Part shown: positions 26,419-35,576 of the stretch, piece after piece | Numbering within the stretch: position 1 is the stretch's first letter | How the letters are laid out: each line of letters begins with the position of its first letter | Assembly (NCBI RefSeq): GCF_021311115.1 | Contig: NZ_JAJTNP010000006.1 | Span: 186,001 to 250,000, forward strand | Reading direction: 5' to 3' | DNA length: 64,000 nucleotides | From: Chryseobacterium gwangjuense | GTDB lineage: Bacteria; Bacteroidota; Bacteroidia; Flavobacteriales; Weeksellaceae | Translations under genes and position numbers: made by a program | Notes under the pieces: generated by a model | Seen by the model: only the letters and a program-made list of their open reading frames with translations | The model's database searches: none | What the model was told of the DNA's origin: nothing

Positions 26419-26438
26419 CATAAATTTAAAAAGTAAAA

Positions 26439-27560
26439 ATGTCTGATATTAAATTAAATACTATTCCAGAGGCTATTGAAGACCTTAAAAATGGTAAAAT
26501 AATCATAGTAGTAGATGATGAGGATAGAGAAAATGAAGGTGATTTTCTTTGTGCAGCTGAATTAACAACACCTGAAATCATCAATTTCATGGCACTTCAC
26601 GGAAGAGGGCTTATTTGTATGCCGCTTCCTGAAAAAAGATGTGATGAACTAGGATTAGAGGTAATGGTTAGTAGAAGCAGTGATCCGAAAGAAACAGCTT
26701 TTACGGTATCGGTTGACCTTCTTGGAAACGGAACTTCTACAGGAATTTCTGCAGGAGACAGAGCCAAAACAATTTTAGCTTTGATGGATGAAAAATCTAA
26801 ACCTACAGATTTCATGAGACCAGGACACATTTTCCCGCTTCGTGCAAGAAAAGGAGGAGTGTTGAAAAGAGCAGGACATACTGAAGCAGCGATTGATCTT
26901 ACGCATTTAGCAGGATTAAAAGAAGGAGGGGTAATCTGCGAAATTATGAATGAAGACGGATCAATGTCTCGCCTACCGGATTTACAGGTTTTTGCTCAAA
27001 AACACGATATGAAAATCGTTTCTATTGAAGATTTGATTCATTATCAGCTTAAAAAAGGAAACCTGATCGAAAGATTAGAGGAAAGAAAAGTAAAAACGGC
27101 TTATGGAGAATTTGATTTCTTTGCTTTCAGAGAGACTTCAAATGATCAGATCCATTTTGCCTTAACAAAAGGAGCTTGGACTGTTGATGAGCCTGTTTTG
27201 GTAAGAGTTCAGTCTTCTGATTCTTATTTTGATGTATTAACAAGATTGAATAATGGTGAAAAGCCTTTATTGGAGAAAGTAACCAATATGGTGAATGAAG
27301 CAGGAAAAGGGGCTATAATTTTCATCAATAACGTTTCAAATTCTGAAAATACATTAAGAAAACTACAACAGTTTTTAAATTATCAGGATGGTCAGGAACA
27401 GCATCCTACGTTAGCTTACAATTACAGAGATTATGGAATCGGAACTCAGATTTTAAAGAATCTTGGAATTAATAAGTTCAAAGTAATTACTCAAAATCCT
27501 AATATTAAACCTCAGGTTGGAGGATATGATGTTGAGGTGACGGAGTTGGTGCAACTATAA
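26439..27560 (+). CDS. ribB: 3,4-dihydroxy-2-butanone-4-phosphate synthase with degenerate GTP-cyclohydrolase II-like domain (RibBX type)
   Basis: The N-terminal half (about 1-205) is Rib[14 protein letters not shown] holds the acidic metal-binding loop, followed by [19 protein letters not shown] and [24 protein letters not shown]. It should form the 4-carbon unit of riboflavin from ribulose 5-phosphate. The C-terminal half (about 210-373) aligns by eye with GTP cyclohydrolase II ([11 protein letters not shown] at its start, [14 protein letters not shown] near its end). However, it lacks the three zinc-binding Cys residues and the HRQEGRNIG-type loop. It therefore resembles the RibBX variant and is unlikely to hydrolyse GTP. 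A separate RibA would be needed elsewhere. Confidence 0.9.
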   Translation: MSDIKLNTIPEAIEDLKNGKIIIVVDDEDRENEGDFLCAAELTTPEIINFMALHGRGLICMPLPEKRCDELGLEVMVSRSSDPKETAFTVSVDLLGNGTSTGISAGDRAKTILALMDEKSKPTDFMRPGHIFPLRARKGGVLKRAGHTEAAIDLTHLAGLKEGGVICEIMNEDGSMSRLPDLQVFAQKHDMKIVSIEDLIHYQLKKGNLIERLEERKVKTAYGEFDFFAFRETSNDQIHFALTKGAWTVDEPVLVRVQSSDSYFDVLTRLNNGEKPLLEKVTNMVNEAGKGAIIFINNVSNSENTLRKLQQFLNYQDGQEQHPTLAYNYRDYGIGTQILKNLGINKFKVITQNPNIKPQVGGYDVEVTELVQL

Positions 27561-27668
27561 AATGTGAATTGTGAATGGTCAATTTTGCTTTGCAAGGGAA
27601 TTTTCCAGTAATTTAAAATTGATAATGAAGTGAATTGACTTCGAAAAAAATTACAATTGACTTAAAAT

Positions 27669-27702
27669 AAAAATGGCTTGATCAAATCAAGCCATTTTTA
27701 TT
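27669..27702 (-). terminator. Terminator of fmt
   Basis: AAATGGCTTGAT and ATCAAGCCATTT-type arms overlap the last codons and stop of fmt on the minus strand and run into Ts. The rest of the gap (27561-27668) is AT-rich low-complexity DNA. Confidence 0.75.
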
Positions 27703-28634
27703 TCGTCGAAGTTTCTGAAACCGTTCAGAAAATCTTTGATATTCATTCTTTTCTTTCCTTCCAATTGTAATTCTAGAGGAAAGTATATTCCGTCTTTCGT
27801 ATAGATTTTAAATTCATTTTTCGAAATATCTAAACTTCCTACCGTTTTATCATGATTGGAAAGCTCGAATTTCCCACCGAATATTTTCAAACCTTTTTCT
27901 TCTTCTCCGATTTTCAATGTGGTGAACGCTGCCGGATAAGGCGACATTCCTAAAATAAACTGGTGAACTTCTTTTGATGTTTTCGTCCAGTCGATTTTTG
28001 TGTCTTCTTTAAAGATTTTATAAGCATTTTTCGGATGTTCTACATTGGTTTGAGGTTTTTCAATAATTGCATTTTCTGCCAATCCATCCAATGTTTTTAC
28101 TACTAATTTAGACCCCATTTCCATTAGTCGGTCGTGAAGACTTCCTGCATTTTCATCAGGTAAAATAGCTAGTTCTTCCTGTAACAGAATATTTCCTTCA
28201 TCTATTTTTTCATTGATGAAAAACGTAGTTGCTCCGGATTTTTCTTCTCCATTAATCACTGCATAATTGATAGGAGCTGCACCTCTGTAATCAGGAAGTA
28301 GGGAAGCGTGCAAATTGAACGTTCCCATTTTAGGCATTTCAAATAAGATCTTAGGCATCATTCTGAAAGCTACCACTACAAAAACATCCGCATCAAGCTT
28401 TCTTAACTCTTCTAAAAATTCAGGATTTCTCAATTTTTCAGGTTGAAAAACAGAGAGATTATTTTCTACTGCAAAAACTTTTACAGGTGATTGATTGATT
28501 TTTTGTCCGCGACCGCTCGCTTTATCAGCAACGGTTACAACGCCTACAACTTCATGATGTGAATGATGAATGGCTTCCAATGAAGTTTTTGCAAACTCCG
28601 GAGTGCCTAAAAAAACTACTTTCAATGATTTCAT
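27687..28634 (-). CDS. fmt: Methionyl-tRNA formyltransferase
   Basis: Fmt formylates initiator Met-tRNA with 10-formyl-tetrahydrofolate. The 315-residue protein begins VVFLGTPEFAKTSLEAI. It carries the catalytic NLHASLLPDYRGAAPINYAVING loop (in part: HASLLPDYRGAAP) with the key His, and the FFINEKIDEG segment with the catalytic Asp. A C-terminal OB-like domain begins near residue 210. The start fits the family. It is downstream of recQ on the same strand with a 91-base gap that contains an ATTACCTATTACTC-type low-complexity stretch. Confidence 0.95.
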   Translation of the reverse strand: MKSLKVVFLGTPEFAKTSLEAIHHSHHEVVGVVTVADKASGRGQKINQSPVKVFAVENNLSVFQPEKLRNPEFLEELRKLDADVFVVVAFRMMPKILFEMPKMGTFNLHASLLPDYRGAAPINYAVINGEEKSGATTFFINEKIDEGNILLQEELAILPDENAGSLHDRLMEMGSKLVVKTLDGLAENAIIEKPQTNVEHPKNAYKIFKEDTKIDWTKTSKEVHQFILGMSPYPAAFTTLKIGEEEKGLKIFGGKFELSNHDKTVGSLDISKNEFKIYTKDGIYFPLELQLEGKKRMNIKDFLNGFRNFDEIKMA

Positions 28635-28725
28635 GGTGCAAAGATAAACTTTGTGGATTTAAAAAAATAAAGATTGAAGAATTTCAGGATAGATAAAATA
28701 TTACCCATTACCTATTACTCATTAC

Positions 28726-30627
28726 TTATGCCAAAGCGTATGTTCTAAAATTCAGCATTTTTACTTTTCCTGAATCTAAAAGATAAATAAGGTTTTCTAA
28801 AATGTTATCTTTTGGATGGTAAGTCAACTGTATGGATAATTCTTCTATCGTCGCCGGTTTTTTAGCTAAAATACTAATGATTTCCAGAGAGATATTCTGC
28901 CCGAAAACAGATCGTTTCTTTTTTTCACACACCGAACAATTGCCACAATTTTTAGCATCTTTTTCTCCAAAATACGAAAGAATAAGCTTCATTTTGCAGT
29001 ATTGACTGTCTTCCAGATAGAATTTCATTTCTTCCCACTTCTGGATTTTGTTTTTCTGGATGTGTTCAAAAAGCTTCCAGTAAGAGCTGTTGATGACCCT
29101 TTCGTCTCTGGGTTTTAAAAATTTAATGCTGGACAATGCTCCGTCAATATATTCAACGTAATTTTTTTGCTGAAGTTCTTTTAGTCTTTCTTTTATTAAA
29201 TGGACACTTACGTCGATTTTATTGCTTACCTGTTGCTCACTGAACATGACTTTGTGAGTGGCAATTCCTGAAACAGATCTTAGTAAGAGTTCAATAAAAT
29301 AAGCATCTTTTTGAGGCAATTGATCGATTTCATCAGCTTGCATCAACAATTGAAGTGAGGAAAGACTTTTGTTATTGTTAAAATAAATAATTTCCTGATT
29401 GTGCAGGAAGCCCAAGACATTATTAATTTTTGCTTTTGATAACCTTGTGAAATTCTGAATTCCCGCTGTGTTGAGCTGAAAAACTTTTTCAGGAAGTTCA
29501 TATTCCGCCACCTGAAAAATAGAGTAGAGGTAAGAAATTATTTTTAAAAACTCAGCTTTATTCGGGATTTGGTTTTTTAAAATCTGGTCGAAATTGGAGA
29601 GTTCCTGTTTATCCCAAAGTAAGAATGCAAAGCTTTTTTTACCATCTCTTCCGGTTCTTCCTATTTCCTGATAATAATTTTCAATAGAAGGAGAAGGAGA
29701 AAAATGAATCACGAAACGAACATTATCTTTGTCGATTCCCATTCCAAAAGCATTGGTAGATATTAAAACATGCTGATCACTATTATTCCAAATGTTTTGT
29801 CTCGTATTTTTTTCTTTTGACGTTAATCCTGCATGAAAGAAATCAACATTTTTTAATTGATTCTTATGAAGAAATTCTGTCAGCTGCTCTGCATCTTTTC
29901 TTGTCCTTACATACACAATACCCGATTTCGTAGCATACTTTAGAATGTCAAAAACTCTTTGATATTTATCTGAAACTTCTTCTGAGAATATTTTAATATT
30001 TTCTCTCCTGAAACTTTTTTGAAGAACAGTAGGATTTTTTAATTCAAGTTTAGTCTTTATTTCCTCTAAAACCTTTGGTGTAGCGGTTGCTGTTAATGCT
30101 AAACAGGCAATCTCAGGGTGGTTTTTCCGGAATTCTTTAATATTCTGATAACTGGGCCTGAAATCTTGCCCCCATTCCGAAATACAATGCGCTTCGTCAA
30201 CAGCAATAAATGAGAGCTGTATTTCTTCAATATTTTGTAAAAACTGAATATTCGTCAATCTTTCCGGAGAGACATATAGCAATTTTGTAAGACCATCTTT
30301 ACATCTATTATAAATAACTTCTGCATCAAATTCATCCAATTCAGAAGACAGATATTCAGCTTCAATCTGACGAGCTTTCAGTTGATTGACCTGATCTTTC
30401 ATGAGCGCAAGTAGCGGTGAAATAACCAAGCAGACTCCTTCCCGAAGAAGTGCAGGCAACTGGTAACACAATGACTTTCCTGCTCCTGTAGGCAATAAGG
30501 CTAATGTATCTTTTGAATGGAGAACAGAATCTATAATTTCTTCCTGAGAATCCCTGAAAGTGTCATAGCTCCAAAAGTATTTTAGAGTTTCGAATTTTAA
30601 TTTTTGAAGGTCTTGTGGAGAAATCAT
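28726..30627 (-). CDS. recQ: RecQ family ATP-dependent DNA helicase
   Basis: The 633-residue 3'-5' helicase shows FRDSQEEIIDSVL (motif 0), LLPTGAGKSLCYQLPAL (I), VDEAHCISEWGQDFRPSY (II plus aromatic loop), ALTATAT (III) and the RTGRDGK motif (VI). The zinc-binding domain has CKMK followed by CGNCSVC. The usual C-terminal HRDC domain appears to be missing, so this is a short RecQ. The ATG at 30627 is used; an in-frame TTG 30 bases upstream would add 10 residues not expected in the family. Confidence 0.9.
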   Translation of the reverse strand: MISPQDLQKLKFETLKYFWSYDTFRDSQEEIIDSVLHSKDTLALLPTGAGKSLCYQLPALLREGVCLVISPLLALMKDQVNQLKARQIEAEYLSSELDEFDAEVIYNRCKDGLTKLLYVSPERLTNIQFLQNIEEIQLSFIAVDEAHCISEWGQDFRPSYQNIKEFRKNHPEIACLALTATATPKVLEEIKTKLELKNPTVLQKSFRRENIKIFSEEVSDKYQRVFDILKYATKSGIVYVRTRKDAEQLTEFLHKNQLKNVDFFHAGLTSKEKNTRQNIWNNSDQHVLISTNAFGMGIDKDNVRFVIHFSPSPSIENYYQEIGRTGRDGKKSFAFLLWDKQELSNFDQILKNQIPNKAEFLKIISYLYSIFQVAEYELPEKVFQLNTAGIQNFTRLSKAKINNVLGFLHNQEIIYFNNNKSLSSLQLLMQADEIDQLPQKDAYFIELLLRSVSGIATHKVMFSEQQVSNKIDVSVHLIKERLKELQQKNYVEYIDGALSSIKFLKPRDERVINSSYWKLFEHIQKNKIQKWEEMKFYLEDSQYCKMKLILSYFGEKDAKNCGNCSVCEKKKRSVFGQNISLEIISILAKKPATIEELSIQLTYHPKDNILENLIYLLDSGKVKMLNFRTYALA

Positions 30628-30656
30628 AAGGTAAAAGTAAGGAAAGTATTGACACA

Positions 30657-30688
30657 AAAAAAGTCACGCATTGCGTGACTTTTAAATA
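30657..30688 (-). terminator. Terminator of the OmpA-family gene
   Basis: AAAGTCACGCA and TGCGTGACTTT form a near-perfect hairpin. The minus strand continues into seven Ts. It lies between the OmpA gene and recQ. Confidence 0.85.
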
Positions 30689-30705
30689 TAATAGAAAGTT
30701 TATTA

Positions 30706-32163
30706 TTATTTAGCTTCAAAATAAACCCTTCTGTTTGCTCTGTTTTTCCATTCAGGACATTTTGTAGCAGGATCACATTCAGGATACTTAAGGTCTTTTT
30801 TACCTTTTCCGATAGCATTTAATTTACCAGACTCAACTCCGTTTTTAATTAAGTAGTCTTTCACATTATTTGCTCTTCTTTCAGATAATTTTTGGTTGTA
30901 AGCATCAGTTCCTCTTGTATCTGTAGCTCCTACCACTGTATATGTTCCACTTGATGTGTTGATATAGTTTACAGCGTTGTTAAGGATAGGAGTGTTTGAT
31001 GGTAAGATTCTATCAGAGTTTAAGTCAAACTCAATTCCTTCAAGAGTTCTTGTATCATCTGTTACAGGTCCAGTCGTTACAGGTCCAGTTGGACATCCAG
31101 CATTTTCAACTGGTCCAGGTACAGTTACACATTTATCGTAAAGGTCGATTACTCCATCTAGGTCTGTATCAAGTGCAACTCCGGCTCCGTCAACTCTTGC
31201 ACCAGCAGGAGTGTCAAGCTGTCTGTCCCAATCGTCACAAACTCCATCATTGTCTAAATCTCCTTTTTTACAAACTTCAATATCTTGGTTTTTATTAGCT
31301 AAAACATCTAGTTTGTAATATACTTCTTGAAGCGGATCATGCCACATTAAGTGAGATTCGTGCTTACCTAATTTCAGAGTTACCCCTAAAGTAGCATTGA
31401 AGAAGTTGTCAGAAACCTGCTCTTCTCTTCTATTGATGTTACTGTATTGTGCACCTCCACCATCAAATTCATCATCAGTAGTCACGACATAGACTAATCT
31501 ACCTTCAATATCCAACCTGCGGTTTATCTTATACTTAAGACCAGCTCCGGCTTGTCCGAATAGTGAGTTTAGTTTAAATGGTTTTACTTCAGTCATTAAC
31601 TTTTGCCCCATCTCATCTTTTTGATAAGCCCTGTAAGCTAATGTACCGATACCGGCATAACCATGTAGAGCCCATCTGTATGGAGACTTGTTATCAACTC
31701 TTCTAAATATGTTTGAAATATTAAGATCTCCAATTAAAGAGATTGCATCATATTGGGTTCTAGCACCTACCTGCTGATAAGTAGAAGCGTTTGCTGGAGC
31801 AGCATTTTTTGTGTTAAACCATCCTTGTCTGGTTTCACCTCTGTCGTATTGTAGTTTTAAACCAAAAGCATGAGTAATCGCTTTATCAATACTTACATAC
31901 GCAGAATATCCAAAAAGATTTTTACCATTACCATTTTTGATTGAGGTTAAATCTGCTGATTGAACCAATGGTACACCGGCTCCTGCTGAAATAGCCCAAT
32001 CATTGAATCTTTTAGATTGTTGAGTGAAGGGCGAAACATTAGCTGAACCTGATGAAAAAGTATTAGGATATTTTTCTTCAGCCGAAACTGCTGTTGAATC
32101 TTGTGCAAAGCTTACGGCAGGAACCGCTAACGCTAATGCTACAATTGCTAAACTTATTTTCAT
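30706..32163 (-). CDS. OmpA family outer-membrane protein with TSP type-3 repeats
   Basis: The 485-residue protein has a Sec signal (to about residue 20, ending VSFAQD), then a beta-barrel-like region of about 270 residues. Next is a calcium-binding thrombospondin type-3 segment (DLDNDGVCDDWD and DTDLDGVIDLYDKC, about 295-360). The C-terminal OmpA peptidoglycan-binding domain (about 370-485) has GIEFDLNSD, GATDTRGTDAYNQKLSERRA and NRRVYF. It should anchor the outer membrane to peptidoglycan and is probably abundant. The gene follows a shorter paralogue by 37 bases and may be co-transcribed with it. The last residues have the NRRVYFEAK pattern usual for the family. Confidence 0.93.
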   Translation of the reverse strand: MKISLAIVALALAVPAVSFAQDSTAVSAEEKYPNTFSSGSANVSPFTQQSKRFNDWAISAGAGVPLVQSADLTSIKNGNGKNLFGYSAYVSIDKAITHAFGLKLQYDRGETRQGWFNTKNAAPANASTYQQVGARTQYDAISLIGDLNISNIFRRVDNKSPYRWALHGYAGIGTLAYRAYQKDEMGQKLMTEVKPFKLNSLFGQAGAGLKYKINRRLDIEGRLVYVVTTDDEFDGGGAQYSNINRREEQVSDNFFNATLGVTLKLGKHESHLMWHDPLQEVYYKLDVLANKNQDIEVCKKGDLDNDGVCDDWDRQLDTPAGARVDGAGVALDTDLDGVIDLYDKCVTVPGPVENAGCPTGPVTTGPVTDDTRTLEGIEFDLNSDRILPSNTPILNNAVNYINTSSGTYTVVGATDTRGTDAYNQKLSERRANNVKDYLIKNGVESGKLNAIGKGKKDLKYPECDPATKCPEWKNRANRRVYFEAK

Positions 32164-32200
32164 AGTGTATTTTTATTATTTAGTTAATTAAATGATTTAT

Positions 32201-33298
32201 TTATTTAGGACAACCAGCATTCTCAACTGGTCCCGGTACGGTTACACATTTATCGTAAAGATCAATCACACCATCAAGATCCATGTCAAGTGCAACTCCG
32301 GCTCCGTCAACTCTCGCACCAGCAGGTGTGTCAAGCTGTCTGTCCCAATCATCGCAAACTCCGTCATTGTCTTGGTCTCCTTTTTCACAAACAACAAAAT
32401 CTACTTTTGTATTTTCTAAAGTATGAATTCTAGAATATGTTTCTTGTAAAGGATCATGCCAAGCTAAATGAGTGTTGTGTTTTCCTAACTTAAATGATAA
32501 TCCTAAGTTAAAAGTCATCATGGCATCAGAATATGAATCGTTGATTAGGTTATAGTCAACTCTGTTTGGTGCCGTTTCATTTCCTCTGCTAACACCACCT
32601 CCGTCAAATTCTTCATCGAAGCTGTTAATATACATTACTCGAGCTTCAACGTCAATAAGTTTGGATACGTTATATTTTAGGCCAACTCCGGCTTGCATAA
32701 AGAAAGATTCAATCCCTAGCTTCTGATCAATTGAAATAGGAATTCTTTTAGGTGGAGCATCACTCCATCTGGAACCGTCTAAGTCAATCAATTCTGTTTT
32801 ATAAGATTGTACTCCTCCTCCAATGTAGCCATGTAAAGCCCAACGGTAAGGTGAGAGATTATCAACCCTCCTAAAAAGATTAGAAAAATTAATATCTCCT
32901 AACAAAGATATTTGTTGATATTTTGTCCAAGCGTTCGCAACTCCGGCCGCAGGATTGTTCGGTAACTGAGCTTGTTGCTCCGTTTTTCCCATTTGATACT
33001 GCAAACTTAGCCCAAATACATGGGTAATTTGCTTATCTACACTGGCGTAGGCATTCCATCCCCAGTTTACTTTCTTGTCATAAACAGATGTTAAATCTGC
33101 AAATGTCATCAATGCAGTACCTCCTCCAACTGAGATGGCCCAGTCGTTGAATTTTCTTGCTTTGTTGTTGAAAGGCTGTACATTGGCAGAACCAGAAGAG
33201 AACGTATTAGGGTATTCATCGTAGGAACTAACAGCAATACTGTCCTGTGCATATGTTGCAATAGGCAATGCAGCCAATAATAATAAACCTAATTTCAT
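32201..33298 (-). CDS. OmpA-like beta-barrel/TSP3 paralogue without the OmpA domain
   Basis: The 365-residue protein has a signal (MKLGLLLLAALPIATYAQ) and the same barrel and TSP type-3 layout as its downstream neighbour. Shared blocks include EYPNTFSSGSANV, the NDWAIS motif, SPYRWALHGY and CDDWDRQLDTPAGARVDGAG. It stops right after VENAGCP, exactly where the neighbour enters its OmpA domain. No frameshift or remnant of that domain is visible in the 37-base gap. It would sit in the outer membrane but could not bind peptidoglycan in the same way. The origin is a tandem duplication followed by loss or gain of the end domain. Confidence 0.88.
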   Translation of the reverse strand: MKLGLLLLAALPIATYAQDSIAVSSYDEYPNTFSSGSANVQPFNNKARKFNDWAISVGGGTALMTFADLTSVYDKKVNWGWNAYASVDKQITHVFGLSLQYQMGKTEQQAQLPNNPAAGVANAWTKYQQISLLGDINFSNLFRRVDNLSPYRWALHGYIGGGVQSYKTELIDLDGSRWSDAPPKRIPISIDQKLGIESFFMQAGVGLKYNVSKLIDVEARVMYINSFDEEFDGGGVSRGNETAPNRVDYNLINDSYSDAMMTFNLGLSFKLGKHNTHLAWHDPLQETYSRIHTLENTKVDFVVCEKGDQDNDGVCDDWDRQLDTPAGARVDGAGVALDMDLDGVIDLYDKCVTVPGPVENAGCPK

Positions 33299-33315
33299 AC
33301 AATATGTTTTATGTT

Positions 33316-33732
33316 TTAGATAAAGTCTTTTAAAATTATCTTGGAGAATTCCCTTTCAAAAAGATGTTTCTGATGAGGGATTTCTAGCTTTTCTGACACA
33401 AATTTCAGGTTGTCAAACTTTACGATATCAATGTCTATTACTCTGTCCGTGTATATTCTAAGAGTGCTAGAATCATGTGCTCTTCCCATCTCAACTTCAA
33501 TCCTTTTGATATGTTTAAGTAACTGAATAGGTGAAAAATGTGTACATATTACTAATGCAATATTACAAAAAATATTAGAACTAACAAATTCTACGGGTTC
33601 AGTAATTAAAAATTCGCTTAATTTTATTACTTTTCCTACCTCCTGATTGAGTCTGTGAATAGCAGTCTCAATATTTTTTTTTGTATCGCCAAGGTTACTT
33701 CCGAGTAACAAAATGACATTATGTTGCGACAT
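33316..33732 (-). CDS. folK: HPPK, 6-hydroxymethyl-dihydropterin pyrophosphokinase FolK
   Basis: FolK transfers pyrophosphate from ATP to 6-hydroxymethyl-7,8-dihydropterin in folate synthesis. The 138-residue protein opens NVILLLGSNLGDTKKNIETA (in part: LLGSNLGD). It has the RIEVEMGRAH and RVIDIDIVKFDN blocks, whose acidic residues bind magnesium, and IPHQKHLFEREF near the end. A long in-frame extension up to 34041 lies antisense to sppA and is not coding. The ATG at 33732 faces the sppA start across 19 bases. The two promoters therefore overlap the neighbouring coding sequences. Confidence 0.92.
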   Translation of the reverse strand: MSQHNVILLLGSNLGDTKKNIETAIHRLNQEVGKVIKLSEFLITEPVEFVSSNIFCNIALVICTHFSPIQLLKHIKRIEVEMGRAHDSSTLRIYTDRVIDIDIVKFDNLKFVSEKLEIPHQKHLFEREFSKIILKDFI

Positions 33733-33751
33733 ATTGTTCAAAATAAGTTTT

Positions 33752-35503
33752 ATGAAGAGTTTCTTTAAAAATGTATTGGCAAATATAGTTGCATTTGTGA
33801 TACTATCTGTCGTGTTTTTTTTCTTTTTCGTGGTAGTTATTTTCTTCAGTGCAATGAGTGGAGAGAAGTCTGTGGTGGTAAAAAAGAATTCAGTTTTAAC
33901 AATTAATTTAAAGACGGATATCATAGATAGTCCTACAGAGGAACAAACAAGTATATTTAATGTTAATGATAAGAATAAAAGTATATTGTTATATGATGTT
34001 TTAGAAGCAATTAAGAATGCTAAAACAGATAATAACATCAAAGGGATCAGTATTGAAACGGATCATTTAAATGCAGGAATTACTCAGTTGGATGATATTA
34101 GAGCTGCTTTAGAAGATTTTAAGAAAAGCGGAAAATTTGTTTATGCTTATGGAAACGGAGTTTCTCAGTCTACTTATTATTTAGGATCTGTAGCTGATCA
34201 GTATTTTCTAAATCCTTCAGGGATGATAGATCTGAAAGGGCTTGCTACAGAAGTAACTTTCTTTAAAGAATTTGCGGATAAATATGGTATCGGAATAGAA
34301 GTAATCAGACATGGTAAGTTTAAATCTGCGGTAGAACCTTTTTTAAGAAATGATATTTCCGATGAAAATAGAGAGCAATTAAGTACTTTATTGAATGATA
34401 TCTGGAAAAATACTTCAGACAAGATCGCTGCTTCGAGAAAAATAGATGCCGGTCAGTTTAAAACTGTAGTAGACAGCTTGTACGGAATGATTCCTGAGCA
34501 AAGTTTAAAATATAAATTGGTAGACAAATTAGTTCAGAAGTCGGAATATGATGATTTTATTAAATCAAAAATCGGAGCATCTAAAGACGATAAACTGAAT
34601 AAAGTATCAATTACAAATTATATCAATTCAACAGATAAAGAGAAGTCGGGTGAGGGAGTAGCGGTATTGTATGCATCAGGTTCTATTAATAACGGAGATA
34701 AATATGGAGATATTTATTCTGAAAAATATGTGAAATATATTCAGGATCTTAAAAATGATGATAAAGTAAAAGCGGTTGTTTTCAGAATCAATTCTCCGGG
34801 AGGAAGTGCAAATGCATCAGACGAAATTTTATATGAGCTTCAACAACTTAAAAAAGTGAAGCCGGTAGTTGTTTCATTTGGGGATTATGCAGCTTCAGGA
34901 GGTTATTATATTGCCATGGCTGCTGATAAGATTTATTCTGAACCGAATACACTTACGGGTTCTATCGGGGTTTTCGGAGTAATGCCTTATTTTAAAGAAA
35001 TTGCCAATAAGAATGGAGTACGTTCTGATATTGTGGCTACTAATGCGAATTCAGCATATTATTCAAGCTTAAACGGACTTACGCCTTATGGTGTTGCACA
35101 AGTTACGAGAAGTGTTGAAGGTACTTATAAAAGATTTGTTCACTTTGTGACTCAAAACAGAAAACAAACTTTCGAACAGATCGATAATGTAGGAGGGGGT
35201 AGAGTCTGGAGCGGAGTACGTGCTAAACAGATTGGTTTGGTAGATGATTTAGGAACATTGGATGATGCCGTGAAGTTTGCAGCACAAAAAGCAAAATTGA
35301 AATCTTATGGCGTAACATCTTATCCAAAGAAGAAAACAGCTTTTGAACAAATTTTTGATGACATGAATGAGGATGATATTTCTGCAAGACTTATTAAAAA
35401 TAAAATTGGAAAGGCGAATTATGAAATTCTGGAACAGATTACCAATGAAAAATTGAGATCTGAAGTAAAAATGGAAATGCCTTATCAGATAAAAATTAAC
35501 TAA
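33752..35503 (+). CDS. sppA: Signal peptide peptidase SppA (67-kDa type)
   Basis: The 583-residue protein is anchored by one N-terminal transmembrane helix (about 8-35) and has two ClpP/crotonase-like domains. The N-terminal domain carries the catalytic Lys191 in KFKSAVEPFLRND. The C-terminal domain carries the nucleophile Ser382 in GDYAASGGYYIAMAADK, preceded by FRINSPGGSANASD. It degrades cleaved signal peptides in the inner membrane. The ATG at 33752 is chosen over an upstream codon that overlaps the folK start. A strong terminator follows. Confidence 0.93.
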   Translation: MKSFFKNVLANIVAFVILSVVFFFFFVVVIFFSAMSGEKSVVVKKNSVLTINLKTDIIDSPTEEQTSIFNVNDKNKSILLYDVLEAIKNAKTDNNIKGISIETDHLNAGITQLDDIRAALEDFKKSGKFVYAYGNGVSQSTYYLGSVADQYFLNPSGMIDLKGLATEVTFFKEFADKYGIGIEVIRHGKFKSAVEPFLRNDISDENREQLSTLLNDIWKNTSDKIAASRKIDAGQFKTVVDSLYGMIPEQSLKYKLVDKLVQKSEYDDFIKSKIGASKDDKLNKVSITNYINSTDKEKSGEGVAVLYASGSINNGDKYGDIYSEKYVKYIQDLKNDDKVKAVVFRINSPGGSANASDEILYELQQLKKVKPVVVSFGDYAASGGYYIAMAADKIYSEPNTLTGSIGVFGVMPYFKEIANKNGVRSDIVATNANSAYYSSLNGLTPYGVAQVTRSVEGTYKRFVHFVTQNRKQTFEQIDNVGGGRVWSGVRAKQIGLVDDLGTLDDAVKFAAQKAKLKSYGVTSYPKKKTAFEQIFDDMNEDDISARLIKNKIGKANYEILEQITNEKLRSEVKMEMPYQIKIN

Positions 35504-35519
35504 ATTATATATTGTACAC

Positions 35520-35562
35520 AGAAACGGCCGGTTTGAATATTCAAACCGGCCGTTTTATTTTT
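35520..35562. terminator. Strong bidirectional terminator
   Basis: AACGGCCGGTTTGAA and TTCAAACCGGCCGTT pair over 15 bases with a 4-base loop, with a T-run on the plus side. It separates sppA from the convergent GlsB gene. Confidence 0.9.
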
Positions 35563-35576
35563 TATGTTAATTTTTT

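Noticed and set aside
26381..26438. FMN riboswitch before the ribB-like gene
   Set aside because: The gap is too short and lacks recognisable riboswitch helices; only a -7 box is present.
30624..30818. 64-codon minus-strand frame between the OmpA gene and recQ
   Set aside because: It overlaps the OmpA 3' end in another frame and the terminator hairpin.
32163..32210. Frameshift explaining the missing OmpA domain of the upstream paralogue
   Set aside because: The gap is only 37 bases and contains no remnant of the domain in any frame.
33733..34041. N-terminal extension of folK by 103 residues
   Set aside because: It runs antisense through the start of sppA and lies before the family's normal MSQHNVILLLGSNLG start.
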